DNA of 7,414 nt, from assembly GCA_020629595.1 (NCBI GenBank), contig JAHDDA010000136.1:1-7414 (forward strand), read 5' to 3'. The DNA comes from Chitinophagales bacterium. Its GTDB lineage: Bacteria; Bacteroidota; Bacteroidia; Chitinophagales; UBA2359. Both the position numbers and the translations under genes were made by a program. A model generated the notes under the pieces. That model saw nothing but the letters and a program-made list of their open reading frames with translations. It had not been told where the DNA came from and did no database searches. This document shows positions 6,386 to 7,414 of this stretch, one piece after another (position 1 is the first letter of the stretch; every line of letters begins with the position of its first letter).

Positions 6386-7414
6386 ATGAAGAAAGTTTTA
6401 CTTTTTACTACACTAATAATTTTTATAATAGCCGCCTTTTTTGCTTATGTGGCTTACCAAAGTATTTATGCCTCAAATGTAAATACCAATGGTAAAAAAA
6501 CGTACCTCGAAATTAAAACTGGCAGCACTTATACCAATGTAAAACAGGGCTTAGAAAAGTTAGGCGTTTTAAATGATATATTGAGTTTTGAACGAGTAGC
6601 TCGCTTAAAAAAATATGATCAATTGATTAAAGCTGGACGGTTTGAAATTAAGGATGGATGGAGTAATAACGACTTGGTAAATGCCCTAAGATTGGGTAAA
6701 CAAGAAGCTGTAAAAGTTACCTTTAATTATGCACGAACTACTGCCGATTTAGCAGGTAAAATTTCCCCTTATCTTGAGTTCGATTCGTTAGAAATGAAAC
6801 AATTATTTGATGATACAACTTTTTGGCAACAGAAAAATATAAAACCCGAATTGATTACCAGTTATTTTATTCCAAACACTTATAATATTTACTGGAATAC
6901 ATCGCCTAAGCAATTTGCCGAAAGAATGATAAATGAATACAGCGATTTTTGGAATGAAAATAGAAAAGCAAAAGCAAAAGCCTTAAAACTTTCGCAAGAT
7001 GAGGTAATGACTTTGGCTTCTATTGTGCAAGCAGAAACAGCTAAAAAAGACGAAGCAGGAAAAGTAGCTGGTGTTTACTTAAATCGTTTACGCAAAAAAA
7101 TACCCTTACAAGCCGATCCTACTTTAATATTTGCTATTGGCGATTTTAGTTTGAAACGTGTATTGGATAAAGATAAAGAAATTGATTCGCCATACAATAC
7201 TTATAAATACGCAGGTTTGCCGCCTGGTCCTATTTGTATTCCAGAAATTTATGCTATTGATGGTGTGCTAAAAAACGAAAAGCATAGTTACCTTTATTTT
7301 TGTGCAAAAGAAGATTTTTCGGGCTATCATAATTTTGCAAAAACCTACACGCAACATCTTAAAAATGCCAATCGTTACCACAAGGCATTGAATAAAAGGA
7401 AGGTTTTTAGGTAG
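6386..7414 (+). CDS. mltG: Endolytic murein transglycosylase MltG (YceG-like)
   Basis: MltG is an inner-membrane lytic transglycosylase that cuts nascent glycan strands in the periplasm and sets their length. The 342-residue protein is complete and normal in length. Residues 4-25 form the single N-terminal membrane segment. Residues ~38-105 are the LysM-like part (YLEIKTGSTYTNVKQGLEKL onward). Next come FIPNTY (161-166, the family's LFPDTY-like motif) and the catalytic region LASIVQAETAKKDE, in which Glu217 is the conserved glutamate; the preceding Glu of many homologues is Gln215 here. The remaining marks are VAGVYLNRL (227-235), LQADPT (241-246), SPYNTYKYAGLPPGPI (268-283) and a C-terminal YLYF...HNFAKTY block. 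The start is the only ATG that keeps the whole membrane segment. It is transcribed divergently from the acyltransferase, and its stop codon is the last codon of the window. Confidence 0.97.
   Translation: MKKVLLFTTLIIFIIAAFFAYVAYQSIYASNVNTNGKKTYLEIKTGSTYTNVKQGLEKLGVLNDILSFERVARLKKYDQLIKAGRFEIKDGWSNNDLVNALRLGKQEAVKVTFNYARTTADLAGKISPYLEFDSLEMKQLFDDTTFWQQKNIKPELITSYFIPNTYNIYWNTSPKQFAERMINEYSDFWNENRKAKAKALKLSQDEVMTLASIVQAETAKKDEAGKVAGVYLNRLRKKIPLQADPTLIFAIGDFSLKRVLDKDKEIDSPYNTYKYAGLPPGPICIPEIYAIDGVLKNEKHSYLYFCAKEDFSGYHNFAKTYTQHLKNANRYHKALNKRKVFR

Noticed and set aside
6386..7414. Inactive MltG because of Gln at position 215
   Set aside because: The conserved glutamate of the ET pair (Glu217) is present along with all other family motifs. 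As I recall, Gln at this place is usual in flavobacterial homologues.
1..7414. A new defence, mobile or biosynthetic system
   Set aside because: No nuclease, transposase, integrase, reverse transcriptase, toxin-antitoxin pair or biosynthetic enzyme set is visible. The recognisable genes are envelope housekeeping genes.

Overview
The window is AT-rich and reads as a chromosomal segment of a member of the Bacteroidota (probably flavobacteria-like). The evidence is a TatC with the enlarged Cys-containing first periplasmic loop seen in that phylum, an acidic export-signal-like stretch after a lipoprotein cysteine, a large Cys-patterned repeat protein of the type exported by these bacteria, exact copies of the Bacteroidota -7 promoter element (TAnnTTTG), and no clear Shine-Dalgarno sequences. 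No rRNA, tRNA, CRISPR array, insertion sequence or phage gene is visible.

Layout, left to right. (1) Positions 1-1939, minus strand: the N-terminal 646 residues of a large secreted protein. It has a signal peptide, a beta-rich globular domain, and at least five and a half tandem ~58-residue modules arranged as an alternating A/B higher-order repeat. Its C-terminus lies beyond the left edge. (2) 1940-2234: AT-rich divergent promoter region. (3) 2235-3098, plus: tatC, the Tat translocase core subunit. (4) 3099-3349: convergent intergenic region with a nested inverted repeat that looks like a two-way terminator. (5) 3350-4075, minus: an acidic lipoprotein, probably surface-exposed, built from an internal duplication that is itself duplicated. 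(6) 4177-4941, minus: an exported protein ending in a TonB C-terminal domain but with no membrane anchor. (7) 4971-6269, minus: a PlsC/GPAT-like acyltransferase fused to a C-terminal membrane region, 29 bases upstream of gene 6 and probably in an operon with it. (8) 6386-7414, plus: mltG, the endolytic murein transglycosylase, ending exactly at the right edge.

The common theme is the cell envelope: protein export (TatC), phospholipid synthesis (acyltransferase), peptidoglycan processing (MltG) and cell-surface or exported proteins. No defence system, mobile element or biosynthetic cluster is visible. The least explained items are the alternating repeat protein and the four-fold repeated lipoprotein. 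Two computed open frames begin at TTG codons (2226 and 6281); in-frame ATG codons at 2235 and 6269 are preferred here.
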